Below are positions 16,171 through 25,820 of a DNA stretch of 64,000 nt, piece by piece (within the stretch, counting starts at the first letter, position 1; each line of letters starts with the position of its first letter). Location of the stretch: positions 307,561-371,560 of the forward strand of contig NZ_CP053022.1 of the NCBI RefSeq assembly GCF_013001025.1, given 5' to 3'. The DNA is from Sphingobium yanoikuyae. GTDB lineage: Bacteria > Pseudomonadota > Alphaproteobacteria > Sphingomonadales > Sphingomonadaceae. The notes below the pieces were generated by a model. That model was given only the letters and a program-made list of their open reading frames with translations. It ran no database searches and was not told where the DNA came from. The position numbers were made by a program, and so were the translations under genes.

Positions 16171-18414
16171 ATGCTTGCCAACGCCCGCCGTGAAATCCTC
16201 ACCCGCCCGATCTTCTCCCTCGTCGAGGCAGCCCTGCCCGCCCTTTCCGCTACGGAGAGCGAAGCGATCGAGGCGGGCAACAGCTGGTGGGACGCGGCCC
16301 TCTTTACCGGCAATCCGGATTGGGATCAGCTTCTTGCCGTGCCGCCCGCCAGGCTGACCGCCGCAGAACAGGCATTCATGGATGGCCCTGTCGAACAGCT
16401 GTGCGGCATGATCGACGACTGGCGCATGACCTGGGAAACGCACGACCTGTCGCAGGAAGCCTGGGACTATCTCAAGCAGGAAAAATTCTTCGGCATCATC
16501 ATTCCCGAGGAATATGGCGGCCTTGGCTTCTCCAATTTCGCCCATAGCGAGATTGTCCGCAAGATCGCCACCCGATCCGTATCTGCGGCGGTCACTGCGA
16601 TGGTCCCCAACAGCCTGGGCCCGGGCGAACTCATCCTGCGTTTTGGAACCGAGGAACAGCAGCGCTACTGGTTGCCGCGGCTGGCGGACGGACGCGAAAT
16701 TCCCGCTTTCGGCCTGACCAGTCCCGAAGCCGGCTCCGATGCGGCGGCGATGATCGACGAAGGCGTCATTTGCAAGGGGCAGTGGGACGGCGAGGAGGTG
16801 GTGGGCATCCGCCTCAACTGGCGCAAGCGCTATATCACCCTGGGTCCGGTCGCGACCTTGCTCGGCCTCGCCTTCAAGCTGCGCGATCCCGACCATCTGC
16901 TGGGCGGGCAGGAGGAGATCGGCATCACGGTCGCGCTGGTCCCCACCGACCTGCCCGGCGTGTCGATCGGGCGCAGGCACATCCCCTCGATGCAGAGTTT
17001 CCAGAACGGCCCCAATGAGGGTCATGATGTGTTCATCCCGCTCGACAACATCATCGGCGGCCCTGATCGCGTCGGTCAGGGTTGGAAAATGCTGATGAGC
17101 GCGCTGGCGGCCGGCCGGGGCATTTCCCTGCCTTCCCTGTCTGCCGCCGCCGGCGCCTTTGCGGCCCATACGACCGGCGCCTATGCGCGGGTGCGCTCAC
17201 AGTTCAACCTGCCGATCGGCAAGTTCGAGGGGATACAGGAGCGTCTGGCGCGGATCGCGGCCAATGCCTATCTGCTCGATGGCGCGCGCCGCCTTACCTG
17301 CGCGGGGCTCGATCAGGGGAACCATCCCGCCGTCATTTCCTCGATCCTCAAGCTCCACGCGACCGAACGCATGCGGACCGTCATCAACGACGCGATGGAC
17401 GTGCATGGCGGCAAGGGCGTGATCGACGGGCCCAATAATTATCTGGGTAACCAGTATCGCGCGATCCCGGTCGGGATCACGGTCGAGGGCGCCAATATCC
17501 TCACCCGCAGCCTGATGGTATTCGGCCAGGGCGCGATCCGCTCCCACCCCTATCTTCTCAAGGAAATCCGCGCGGTCGCCGATGCCAATCGCGGGCGGGC
17601 GCTGGCGCAGTTCGATGATGTGCTGTGGAAGCATGTCGGCCACGCGCTCAAGACCGCGATCCGCGCCTTCGCGCGCAACTGGACCGGTGGCCTGTTTGCG
17701 CCAGCGCCCAAGGCCGGGCGCGCGACCCGCTATTATCGCCAGATGAGCCGCTATGCCGCGGCCTTTGCCTTCATATCCGACATATCCTTCCTGACCCTGG
17801 GCGGCGAGCTCAAGCGGCGCGAACTCCTGTCCGCCCGGCTGGGCGACATACTGTCGGAACTCTATCTTCTTTCCGGCGCGCTCAAGCGCTGGGAGGATGA
17901 AGGGCGCCAGGATGATGACCTTCCCCTGCTCGCCTGGTGCATGGACAGCGGCTTTGCCACGATCGAGCAAAGATTCGTCGAGATCATCGAGAATTTTCCC
18001 GCGCGGCCCGTGGGCTGGATGTTGCGCCTGTTCATCCTCCCCTTTGGCCAGCGTCGTCATGGCCCGACGGACCGGACCATCCGTCAGTGCGCGCAGATCA
18101 TCCTGGAACCTTGCCCAGCGCGCGAACGGCTGATCGACAATGTGTTCATCGGCGGCCCGGAAGAACCTGTCGCCCGCCTGACCGAAGCCTTTCGCCTGAT
18201 GGTCGATACCCAGCCGATCCACGACCGGCTGCGCAAGGCGCGGATCAAGGATTGGGCCAAAGCGCGCGAGCGCGGCCTGCTGTCGAGCGCAGAGCTGGCG
18301 CAGCTTGAAGAGGCAGATCGCGCGGTCGCGGACGTCATCGCCGTCGATGATTTCGCGCCCGAGGATCTGCGGCGCAATTCTGCTGCATCGGACCTGGCGC
18401 AGGCCGCCGAATGA
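16171..18414 (+). CDS. fadE: FadE-type acyl-CoA dehydrogenase
   Basis: A 747-residue acyl-CoA dehydrogenase of the large FadE class, which catalyses the first step of beta-oxidation with FAD. Seen in order: an N-terminal helical domain, IIIPEEYGGLGFSNFAHSE, the flavin-contact segment AFGLTSPEAGSDAAAM, the middle beta domain, RSQFNLPIGKFEGIQERLAR, DAMDVHGGKGVIDGPNNYLG and the extra C-terminal region of FadE. AAGGA lies 8 nt before the ATG at 16171; the upstream in-frame extension is not conserved. Compared with E. coli FadE the N-terminal membrane segment (about 70 residues) is lacking. It overlaps the thiolase by ATGA. Confidence 0.92.
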   Translation: MLANARREILTRPIFSLVEAALPALSATESEAIEAGNSWWDAALFTGNPDWDQLLAVPPARLTAAEQAFMDGPVEQLCGMIDDWRMTWETHDLSQEAWDYLKQEKFFGIIIPEEYGGLGFSNFAHSEIVRKIATRSVSAAVTAMVPNSLGPGELILRFGTEEQQRYWLPRLADGREIPAFGLTSPEAGSDAAAMIDEGVICKGQWDGEEVVGIRLNWRKRYITLGPVATLLGLAFKLRDPDHLLGGQEEIGITVALVPTDLPGVSIGRRHIPSMQSFQNGPNEGHDVFIPLDNIIGGPDRVGQGWKMLMSALAAGRGISLPSLSAAAGAFAAHTTGAYARVRSQFNLPIGKFEGIQERLARIAANAYLLDGARRLTCAGLDQGNHPAVISSILKLHATERMRTVINDAMDVHGGKGVIDGPNNYLGNQYRAIPVGITVEGANILTRSLMVFGQGAIRSHPYLLKEIRAVADANRGRALAQFDDVLWKHVGHALKTAIRAFARNWTGGLFAPAPKAGRATRYYRQMSRYAAAFAFISDISFLTLGGELKRRELLSARLGDILSELYLLSGALKRWEDEGRQDDDLPLLAWCMDSGFATIEQRFVEIIENFPARPVGWMLRLFILPFGQRRHGPTDRTIRQCAQIILEPCPARERLIDNVFIGGPEEPVARLTEAFRLMVDTQPIHDRLRKARIKDWAKARERGLLSSAELAQLEEADRAVADVIAVDDFAPEDLRRNSAASDLAQAAE

Positions 18415-19697
18415 GCCGGCCGGTCTATATTGTCGATGGCGCCCGCACGCCCTTTCTCAAAGCGCGCGGCGGCCCCGGTCCGTTCACGCCTGTTGACCTG
18501 GCGGTGCAATGTGGGCGCCCGCTCCTGCTGAGGCAGAAATTTGCCCCCACCGATTTCGATCAGGTCATATTGGGGTGCGTCAACGTCATCGCCGATGAAG
18601 CCAATCCGGCGCGTGTCGCCGCGCTGCGTCTGGGCTGCGGGACGCAGACGACCGCCTTTACCGTTCAGATCAATTGCGGTTCAGGCATGCAGTCGATGGA
18701 CACCGCCTACCGCTATATCGCCGATGGCGGCAGCGACCTCATCCTGGCCGGCGGTGCCGAAGCGCTCAGTCACGCGCCCCTCGTGTTTCGGCAGGATGCC
18801 GTCCAATGGTTCGCCGCGATGCAGGGCGACAAGAACAGCCCCCTGGCCTCGCTCAAAGCGGCCAGCGGATTTCGCCCCGACTTCCTCAAGCCCATCATCG
18901 GATTGGAACGCGGCCTCACTGATCCCATCACCGATCTTGGCATGGGTCAGACCGCGGAAATATTGGCGCACCTCTTTTCAATCTCGCGGGCGGACGCGGA
19001 CGCCTATGCGGTCGAAAGCCACAAGCGTCTTGCCCGGGCGCAAGCGGAGGGATGGCTGGAGGGCGAACTTGTTCCCGCTTTTGCCAGGGATGGGACCGTA
19101 TATTCCCAGGATGATGGCGTGCGGCCCGACAGCAGCACAGAGAAGCTCGCGACGCTGAAGCCCGTTTTCGAGCGCCCTTATGGAAAGGTCACTGCGGGCA
19201 ATAGTTCGCAGATCAGCGACGGCGCCTGCTGGACCATCCTCGCCTCGCAAGAGGCCGTCGAGCGCCATGGCCTTATGCCCCGCGCGCGGATCATCGACAG
19301 CCAGTGGTCGGCGCTTGATCCCGCCATCATGGGCCTGGGCCCAGTGCTCGCCTCAACGGCACTCCTCAAACGCAATGGTCATGCATTGGCGGACATCGAT
19401 CTGTGGGAATTGAATGAAGCCTTCGCTGCGCAGGTGCTGGCATGTCTTGCGGCATGGGAGGACGAGGACTTCTGTTGCACCATATTGGGCCTTGAGGGGG
19501 TAGCCGGGCGCATCGATCCCTCGCGCCTCAATGTCGATGGCGGCGCGATTTCCCTGGGGCACCCGGTGGGCACGAGTGGCACGCGGATCGCGCTGCATCT
19601 CGTTCAAGCGATGGAGCGGCTCGGGCTGAGGCGCGGCATCGCCACCGAATGTATTGGCGGCGGCCAGGGCGGCGCCATGTTGATCGAACGGCTGTGA
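18411..19697 (+). CDS. Acetyl-CoA C-acyltransferase (thiolase)
   Basis: A 428-residue thiolase. The nucleophilic cysteine is in QINCGSGMQSMDTAYR, the WELNEAFAAQVLA and ISLGHPVGTSGTR motifs supply the active-site Asn and His, and the second cysteine is in TECIGGGQGGAML. It cleaves 3-ketoacyl-CoA to acetyl-CoA and a shortened acyl-CoA in the last step of beta-oxidation (FadA/FadI role). It overlaps fadE by 4 bp and is followed 8 bp later by the FadB-type gene, so the set is one operon. Confidence 0.93.
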   Translation: MSRPVYIVDGARTPFLKARGGPGPFTPVDLAVQCGRPLLLRQKFAPTDFDQVILGCVNVIADEANPARVAALRLGCGTQTTAFTVQINCGSGMQSMDTAYRYIADGGSDLILAGGAEALSHAPLVFRQDAVQWFAAMQGDKNSPLASLKAASGFRPDFLKPIIGLERGLTDPITDLGMGQTAEILAHLFSISRADADAYAVESHKRLARAQAEGWLEGELVPAFARDGTVYSQDDGVRPDSSTEKLATLKPVFERPYGKVTAGNSSQISDGACWTILASQEAVERHGLMPRARIIDSQWSALDPAIMGLGPVLASTALLKRNGHALADIDLWELNEAFAAQVLACLAAWEDEDFCCTILGLEGVAGRIDPSRLNVDGGAISLGHPVGTSGTRIALHLVQAMERLGLRRGIATECIGGGQGGAMLIERL

Positions 19698-19705
19698 AGG
19701 AGGCC

Positions 19706-21799
19706 ATGATGAACGATCCTGTCTGGTCCTTTCTTGCCGATCGCGATCTGGAGACCGGTCCCGCGCCCCATCGCCCTGATGCCTTGCATCACTGGAGCTT
19801 CACGCGCGATGCCCAAGACATTGGCTGGGCTATCCTCGATCAGCAGGGAACGGATACCAATCTGCTGTCCCATGCCGTGCTTGAGGAGCTTGGCCATATA
19901 CTCGGCATGATCGCCGACCGCGCGCCCAAGGCGCTGGTCATTCGATCAGGCAAGAAACAGGGTTTTCTTGCCGGCGCGGATATCAGCGAGTTTCGTGACA
20001 TGCGCGACGAGGCGATGGTGCGGGACCGGATCGCCGCCGCACATGCGATCGTCGACCGGTTCGAAGCGCTGACCTTTCCGACCATTGCGGTCATCCACGG
20101 CTATGCGATGGGTGGCGGCCTTGAGGTCGCGCTGGCGTGCCATCAGCGCATTGCCATCGAAGGGACAAGGCTTGGCTTCCCCGAAATACAGCTTGGCCTG
20201 CATCCAGGCCTCGGCGGCACAGCGCGCTTTACCCATTTATGCGATCCGATAGCGGCGATGGAACTGATGCTGACCGGCAAGTCGATCGATGCTGGCCACG
20301 CGAAAGACATGGGGCTGGTCGATGCGGTAGTTCCTGAACGCCATGTCCACGCCGCCATCATGGCAGCGTTTGAAGGAAATATGGACCAGGGCCGTCAGGC
20401 ATTGCTGGATCGCCTGAAGGACGCCGCGCCAGTCCGCCATCTGGCGGCGCGGCAGATGCGCAGCCAGGCTGAGGCCAAGGCACCCCTGGCCCATTATCCC
20501 GCGCCCCATGCGCTCATCGACCTTTGGGAAACTCATGGTGGCGACCGGGAGGCGATGAAACAGGCGGAGATCATCTCCTTCGCGCGTCTCATGATGAGCG
20601 ACAGCGCGCAAAATCTCATCCGCGCCTTTTTCCTGCGCCAGAAGCTCAAGGCACTGGCTGGGCCGGGCAATAGGACGATCGCCCACGTTCATGTCATCGG
20701 TGCGGGCGCGATGGGCGGCGACATCGCGGCCTGGTGCGCCTGGCGCGGCCTGCGCACCAGCATCTCCGACGTGAAGCCCGGGCCGATTGGCGCGGCCCTT
20801 AACCGAGCTGCGAAGCTGTATGAAAATCTCGCTCACGGAGATCGGCTCAAGGTTCGCGATGCGCTGGATCGGTTGATTCCCGACCCGGATGGTGCGGGCA
20901 TCGCCAAGGCCGACATTCTGATCGAGACAGCCCCGGAAAAGGTTGATCTCAAGCGGACCCTCTATGCGAGCGCCGAGCCACGTATGAAGGACGGCGCAAT
21001 CCTGGCGACCAACACCTCCTCCATTCCGCTTGAGCAATTGCGCGAGGGGTTACGCCATCCCGAGCGGCTGATCGGCATCCATTTCTTCAATCCCGTGTCG
21101 CGGCTCGACCTGGTGGAGGTCATCAGCCATGACAGGGTCGATCCCGAAGTCGTGGCGGGCGCAAGAGCCTTTGTCGGCATCATCGGCAAGCTGCCGGCCC
21201 CGGCCCGCAGCGCCCCTGGCTTCATCGTCAACCGGACCCTTACCCCCTATCTGGTCGAGGCGATGACGATGATGGACGAGGGCATAGCCCCCGAGACGAT
21301 CGACAAGGCGGCAATGGATTTCGGCATGCCCATGGGCCCGCTGGAACTTGCAGATCAGGTCGGCCTCGATATCGGCCTTACAGTTGCCGCCATGCTCAAG
21401 CGAGAACTGGACTGGCCGATGCCTGCCACGCCGCAATGGTTGGCAGACAAGGTCTCGGCGGGTCAGTTGGGCCGGAAAGCCGGGAAAGGCATATATGCCT
21501 GGAAGGACGGCCATGCGGTCAAGAACAGCGCCCCGCAGCCTCCGCCGGAGATGGCGGACCGGCTCATCATGCCGATGCTCAACATGGCCGCCGCGATCCT
21601 GCGCGAGAAAGTGACCGACGATCCAGATATCATCGACGCTGCCATGATCTTCGGCACCGGATTTGCGCCCTTCCGCGGCGGGCCGCTCCATTATGCCCGC
21701 GTACGCGGGATTGGCGAGGTCAAAGCCGTGCTGGAAGGGCTGCGCGATGCGCATGGCGAGCGGTTCCGGCCTGATCCGGGCTGGGACTTGCTGCAATGA
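19706..21799 (+). CDS. fadB: FadB/FadJ-type enoyl-CoA hydratase / 3-hydroxyacyl-CoA dehydrogenase
   Basis: A 697-residue bifunctional enzyme. The N-terminal crotonase half has GFLAGADISEFRDM (oxyanion hole) and catalytic glutamates in GYAMGGGLEVALAC and FPEIQLGLHPGLGG. The C-terminal half has a Rossmann fold (HVIGAGAMGGDIAAW), the catalytic His in IGIHFFNPVSRLDLVEVI, and a terminal helical domain. It hydrates enoyl-CoA and oxidises the hydroxyacyl-CoA with NAD. AAGGAGG precedes the ATG pair at 19706 and 19709. It overlaps the following CoA-transferase gene by ATGA. Confidence 0.93.
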   Translation: MMNDPVWSFLADRDLETGPAPHRPDALHHWSFTRDAQDIGWAILDQQGTDTNLLSHAVLEELGHILGMIADRAPKALVIRSGKKQGFLAGADISEFRDMRDEAMVRDRIAAAHAIVDRFEALTFPTIAVIHGYAMGGGLEVALACHQRIAIEGTRLGFPEIQLGLHPGLGGTARFTHLCDPIAAMELMLTGKSIDAGHAKDMGLVDAVVPERHVHAAIMAAFEGNMDQGRQALLDRLKDAAPVRHLAARQMRSQAEAKAPLAHYPAPHALIDLWETHGGDREAMKQAEIISFARLMMSDSAQNLIRAFFLRQKLKALAGPGNRTIAHVHVIGAGAMGGDIAAWCAWRGLRTSISDVKPGPIGAALNRAAKLYENLAHGDRLKVRDALDRLIPDPDGAGIAKADILIETAPEKVDLKRTLYASAEPRMKDGAILATNTSSIPLEQLREGLRHPERLIGIHFFNPVSRLDLVEVISHDRVDPEVVAGARAFVGIIGKLPAPARSAPGFIVNRTLTPYLVEAMTMMDEGIAPETIDKAAMDFGMPMGPLELADQVGLDIGLTVAAMLKRELDWPMPATPQWLADKVSAGQLGRKAGKGIYAWKDGHAVKNSAPQPPPEMADRLIMPMLNMAAAILREKVTDDPDIIDAAMIFGTGFAPFRGGPLHYARVRGIGEVKAVLEGLRDAHGERFRPDPGWDLLQ

Positions 21800-23640
21800 G
21801 GGCTGGCGGGACCGGTCCTCTTGAACTTGGCTCGGCAGAGGAGGTCGCCGACCGCATCATCGCTCGCACTGACGGGCATATCGTCCTTGGCCTGCCATTG
21901 GGCCTGGGCAAGGCGCCTCATATCGTCAATGCCCTCTTCGCCCGTGCCAGCGCTGATCGCGCCATCAAGCTGCGTATCTTCACGGCGCTCACGCTCGAGC
22001 AGCCCTCGCTTGGCACGGACCTCGAGCGTCGTTTTCTCGAGCCCGTGTTCGAGCGGACAATGGGCGGATATCCGCGCTTCGCCTATGCGCAGGCGCAGCG
22101 AGCGGGCGAGATGCCGGCGAATATCGAGGTGAATGAATTTTTCTTCCAGGCCGGCAGCCGGCTCGGCAATGGGGAGGCACAGCGCCACTATATCGCGGCC
22201 AACTATACCCATGCGATGCGCTATCTGATCGACCAGGGCGTCAATGTCGTGGCGCAGATCGTGGCGCGACGGGGAAACAGCTATAGCCTGAGCTGCAATA
22301 GCGACATGACCCTCGACCTGCTTGCCGAGCGCGATCGGGGCCGGGCCGATTTTGCCTTGGTCGGACAGGTCAATGACGAGTTGCCCTTCATGCGCGGGCC
22401 GGCCGAAATCCCGTCCGATCGGTTCGCGATGATCCTCGACAGCGCGCAGACACGCTTTCCCCTCTTCGGGCCGCCACGCCAACCCGTAAGCCCTGCCCAG
22501 CACGCCATCGGAGCCCATGTGGCAGCGCTGATACCCGATGGAGGCTCGCTTCAGATCGGCATCGGCGCGATCGGCGACGCGATCGCCCACAGTCTGATCC
22601 TCCGGCAGGAACGGCCCGATTCCTATCGCGCAACGCTTGACCGGCTGGGCGCACCCAAGCCATGGGAAACCGGCCCGTTTGAGGAAGGCCTATATGCGCC
22701 GACGGAAATGCTGGTCGACTGTTTCCTCGATCTCATAAGGGCCGGCATCGTCAAGCGTGAAGTCGATGGCGCGATCGTACATGGCGGCTTCTTCGTTGGC
22801 CCGCGCAGCTTCTATGCCGCGTTGCGGGACATGGATGAGGATCTGCGCGATCGCATCCATATGCGCGAGATCAGCTATATCAATGCGCTGTTCGGCAACG
22901 AAGCGGCCAAGCGCAAGGCCCGGCACAAGGCCCGCTTCGTCAACAGCGCCATGATGATCACGCTGCTGGGCGCCACGATCTCGGACGGGCTTGAAGATGG
23001 CCAGGTCGTCAGCGGCGTGGGCGGGCAGTATAATTTCGTGGCGCAGGCGCTCGAACTCGACGGCGCGCGTTCGATCATCACGCTGCCTGCCACCCGGCGT
23101 CACAAGGGCGAGAGCCAGTCCAATATCGTCTGGAGCTATGGTCACGAAACGATCCCGCGCCATTTGCGCGATATGGTCGTGACCGAATATGGCGTGGCGG
23201 ACCTGCGCGGCCAAAGCGATGAGCAGGTCATCCAGCGCCTGATCGCCATCGCCGACAGCCGCTTTCAAGGCGAACTTGTGGAAAAGGCCCGGTCCGCGGG
23301 CAAGATTGCGCCCGACTGGGACATTCCCGAAGCGTACAGGGATAATCTGCCCGAGCGGATCAGCGCGGCCATGCCCAAGGAGGCATTTCCGTCCTTCCCG
23401 TTCGGCACGGACTTTACGCAGATCGAGCAGCGGCTCCTGCCGGCGATGCAATATCTGGCAGACCATGCGACCAGGCCCGCCCAACTGGCCGCCCTGCTTG
23501 CCCGCGGCCTGCGCAGTGGTCAGCCCGACGAAGCGGAATTGGCCGCACTCGAACGCATGGGGCTGGATGCGCCCCATGGCGTCAGGGAGCATATCTATCG
23601 CGCGCTCATCCTGGGAGCCTTGCGCAGTGCCGGACAGTAA
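21796..23640 (+). CDS. Acetyl-CoA hydrolase/transferase family protein
   Basis: A 614-residue member of the acetyl-CoA hydrolase/CoA-transferase family (two tandem CoA-transferase folds; VLGLPLGLGKAPHIVNAL near the start, IPDGGSLQIGIGAIGDAIA in the middle and VTEYGVADLRGQ near the end). Such enzymes move CoA between acetyl-CoA and short acids such as succinate or propionate, or hydrolyse acetyl-CoA. Coupled by ATGA to fadB, it may recycle CoA when beta-oxidation yields excess acetyl-CoA. It is longer than the 430-500 residues of many relatives. Exact donor and acceptor cannot be told. Confidence 0.85.
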   Translation: MRAGGTGPLELGSAEEVADRIIARTDGHIVLGLPLGLGKAPHIVNALFARASADRAIKLRIFTALTLEQPSLGTDLERRFLEPVFERTMGGYPRFAYAQAQRAGEMPANIEVNEFFFQAGSRLGNGEAQRHYIAANYTHAMRYLIDQGVNVVAQIVARRGNSYSLSCNSDMTLDLLAERDRGRADFALVGQVNDELPFMRGPAEIPSDRFAMILDSAQTRFPLFGPPRQPVSPAQHAIGAHVAALIPDGGSLQIGIGAIGDAIAHSLILRQERPDSYRATLDRLGAPKPWETGPFEEGLYAPTEMLVDCFLDLIRAGIVKREVDGAIVHGGFFVGPRSFYAALRDMDEDLRDRIHMREISYINALFGNEAAKRKARHKARFVNSAMMITLLGATISDGLEDGQVVSGVGGQYNFVAQALELDGARSIITLPATRRHKGESQSNIVWSYGHETIPRHLRDMVVTEYGVADLRGQSDEQVIQRLIAIADSRFQGELVEKARSAGKIAPDWDIPEAYRDNLPERISAAMPKEAFPSFPFGTDFTQIEQRLLPAMQYLADHATRPAQLAALLARGLRSGQPDEAELAALERMGLDAPHGVREHIYRALILGALRSAGQ

Positions 23641-23698
23641 GGACAGGAAAGAGGCGACCGGGCCAGGCGTCGTTTCGACAGACAGGGGAATGGAGCAG

Positions 23699-24538
23699 AT
23701 GAAGGACGGCAAGGATAGCCCGCACCCCGATCTTGACGCAGAAGAGGCCGCCCATGTCGAGGAGCGTAGTACGGGTTCGGCAAAGGTCGTCCATGAGGTC
23801 GTGCGGCTCCAGGGCGAGGAGGAGCTGGATCGCCCGATCCTTGCGCTCATGCTTTCCGGCCTGGCCGCCGGCCTCGCGATCACCCTGTCGCTCATGTCCG
23901 AACTGTTCCTGCGGGCAAGGCTGCCCGACACGGATTGGGCGCCCCTCATCTACCTGCTGGGCTATCCGGTCGGATATCTGATCGTGATCATGGGGCGGCT
24001 TCAGCTCTTTACCGAAAGCACGGTCACTGCGGTTCTGCCGGTCGCGACCCGTCCGAGCCTTAGCAATCTGGGCCGGCTCGCGCGCCTGTGGGCCTGCGTG
24101 CTGGCTGGGAATCTTGTCGGCGTGACGCTCGTAAGCGCGCTGATGGCCGGTGAGATCATCATCACGCATGAACAGCGCATCGTGGCGCTCGATATTCTCG
24201 CCAAGCTCGAATGGCAGGACTGGTCGAAAACCCTGATGCTGGGCATTCCGGCTGGCTTCATCATGGCCGCGATTGCGTGGGCCTTGCCCAATGCCAAGGG
24301 CAGCGAATTCTGGGTAATCTTCCTCCTGACCTATGTCATCGGTCTTGGCGGCTTTTCGCATGTCGTCACCGGTTCTTCCCAGATCAGCTTCCTCTGGTTG
24401 AGCGGCGAGGTCAGTTTCCAGCAGGCCTGGTTCGGCTTCTCTCTGCCTACACTCATCGGCAACATCATCGGTGGTAGCGGCCTGTTCGCGGTCCTGGCCC
24501 ATGGGCAGATGCGAAGCGACCTTACCGAAGGGGGATAG
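23699..24538 (+). CDS. Formate/nitrite transporter (FNT) family channel
   Basis: About 280 residues with an acidic N-terminal tail (DLDAEEAAHVEERSTGSAKV) and six membrane helices (LALMLSGLAAGLAITLSLM, YLLGYPVGYLIVIMGRLQLF, VCVLAGNLVGVTLV-like, and GGFSHVVTGSSQISFLWLSG). The family forms pentameric channels for formate, nitrite, hydrosulfide or short organic acids; this YfdC-like branch is uncharacterised. AGGGGA at 23684-23689 favours the ATG at 23699 over one at 23690. It lies 58 bp after the CoA-transferase gene, probably in the same operon, where export of acetate would make sense (inference). Confidence 0.85.
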   Translation: MKDGKDSPHPDLDAEEAAHVEERSTGSAKVVHEVVRLQGEEELDRPILALMLSGLAAGLAITLSLMSELFLRARLPDTDWAPLIYLLGYPVGYLIVIMGRLQLFTESTVTAVLPVATRPSLSNLGRLARLWACVLAGNLVGVTLVSALMAGEIIITHEQRIVALDILAKLEWQDWSKTLMLGIPAGFIMAAIAWALPNAKGSEFWVIFLLTYVIGLGGFSHVVTGSSQISFLWLSGEVSFQQAWFGFSLPTLIGNIIGGSGLFAVLAHGQMRSDLTEGG

Positions 24539-24547
24539 CGTTCGGTT

Positions 24548-25267
24548 TCAACCCTCGCCGGCAGGCAGAACTGCGCGAAGGGACTTCTCGATTTCCCCGC
24601 CGCAATAGGCGTGGCCATAGCGCTTCACGCTTCTTGCCTCGAGCCTCGCCAGGGCAGGATGAGCGCGCAGACGCTGGACCAGACCCATCGTTGCCGGCGC
24701 ATGTTGGGCGAGCATGGCAGCGATCGCGCCGAAGCGGCTGGCCATGGTGCCCCATAATGTCACGGTCACGATATCGGCCAGATCCGGTTTTGCGGTGCCG
24801 AGCATGAAACCGTCTCCAGCTTCAAGGCCGTTGCTTGTGCCCACAGCCTCCCAGATGCGCATCCATTTCACCAGCCGAGGAATAAAGCTGGCCCATCGAT
24901 CCTCCGTCCACATCTGCCGGCCGCCATCCAGCGTCAGTTCGTCAATGATATCATTCGCGTCATTGACGAGCTTGACCGTCAAGGCGCGTTCGCGGGTACC
25001 GCCATGCACAAGGGCAAGACGTTCTGCCAGATAGACCATGATTGCTGGCATCTGCGACAGGGCTAATCCGGTTTCATTATCAATCAGGAGGGGTGGCCCC
25101 ATGAAGGGCACCGGCTGATCCTCCGGAGCCATTTTCATCAGGGCGGCGATCTCACCCTCATCATGTTCGTTCCAGCTCTTGCCCGCGAAGGCAAGCGCGG
25201 CCCTGATGAACTGTCCGCGGAATGGCAATGGCCAATAATAGAGCTCGAAATCCTTCACCACCTTCAT
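24548..25267 (-). CDS. Glutathione S-transferase family protein
   Basis: A 239-residue protein with an N-terminal thioredoxin-fold domain (FELYYWPLPFRGQFIRAALA; the Tyr and Arg positions fit a GST G-site; then QVPFMGPPLLIDN and ALSQMPAIMVYLAE) and a C-terminal helical domain. GSTs conjugate glutathione to electrophiles or act as reductases; no subclass is clear. The ATG at 25267 is preceded by AAAGGAGGG, unusually close. It is convergent with the FNT gene with only about 10 bp between stops. Confidence 0.8.
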   Translation of the reverse strand: MKVVKDFELYYWPLPFRGQFIRAALAFAGKSWNEHDEGEIAALMKMAPEDQPVPFMGPPLLIDNETGLALSQMPAIMVYLAERLALVHGGTRERALTVKLVNDANDIIDELTLDGGRQMWTEDRWASFIPRLVKWMRIWEAVGTSNGLEAGDGFMLGTAKPDLADIVTVTLWGTMASRFGAIAAMLAQHAPATMGLVQRLRAHPALARLEARSVKRYGHAYCGGEIEKSLRAVLPAGEG

Positions 25268-25364
25268 CCCTCCTTTACGTCGGCACCTTTGCCAGAAGGC
25301 TTTCCTGAACATATTGGTTGCCATGGAAATCTAGCGGGCAACCGTCGGGCTATAGCGGTGCGCA

Positions 25365-25389
25365 GGAACACAATGGCGGAGTTCGCGTT
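25365..25389 (+). promoter_or_regulatory. EcfG-type general stress promoter (perfect consensus)
   Basis: GGAAC at 25365-25369, a 16-nt spacer, and CGTT at 25386-25389 on the plus strand match the alphaproteobacterial EcfG/SigT consensus exactly. It points toward the small gene at 25535, with a leader of about 140 nt. It lies in the intergenic region upstream of, and divergent from, the GST gene. Confidence 0.6.
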
Positions 25390-25534
25390 GTCCGACGCCA
25401 GCTGCCCTCAGCAGTTTGCAGCGGCAGTTTCGGGGCCGACGCAGGCGATGAGACCGAAGCTTCGATGGGGGCATAGCCTCGAAAAAGGTCTTTTCCGGCA
25501 ATGATGGTGCAGGTGCGCAGGGAGCTTGGGACGC

Positions 25535-25744
25535 ATGTCGAATGAAATAGGTTCGGTTCGCCAATGGGATGAGGGTGACCTGATGGAAGCCTTCCGTCTT
25601 ATTCAAAGCGAGCGCCATACCGGTGACGACCAGATAATTTTTGCAGAAATGCGGCGCCGTGCCGGTGGCGGCGCACGTGAGCAGCGCGATGCTTCTAACC
25701 GGCCTCGACTGTGGAACTTTGAGCCGGACAAGCCTCTGTTCTGA
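25535..25744 (+). CDS. Small hypothetical protein, probably stress-induced
   Basis: A 69-residue acidic/basic protein (MSNEIGSVRQWDEGDLMEAF..., ending PRLWNFEPDKPLF). I recognise no family and see no signal or membrane segment. AGGGAG lies about 10 nt before the ATG at 25535. The evidence that it is real is the start context and the exact EcfG-type promoter 146 bp upstream, with no other gene between. It ends 76 bp before the 3' end of the convergent diguanylate cyclase gene. Confidence 0.5.
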   Translation: MSNEIGSVRQWDEGDLMEAFRLIQSERHTGDDQIIFAEMRRRAGGGAREQRDASNRPRLWNFEPDKPLF

Positions 25745-25820
25745 GATATGGTTGCCAGCCCGGCGCGCGGCAAAGGCGAGGCGTTGCCGGGCCGGAGCAC
25801 CTCAATCCGCTGCAACCATG

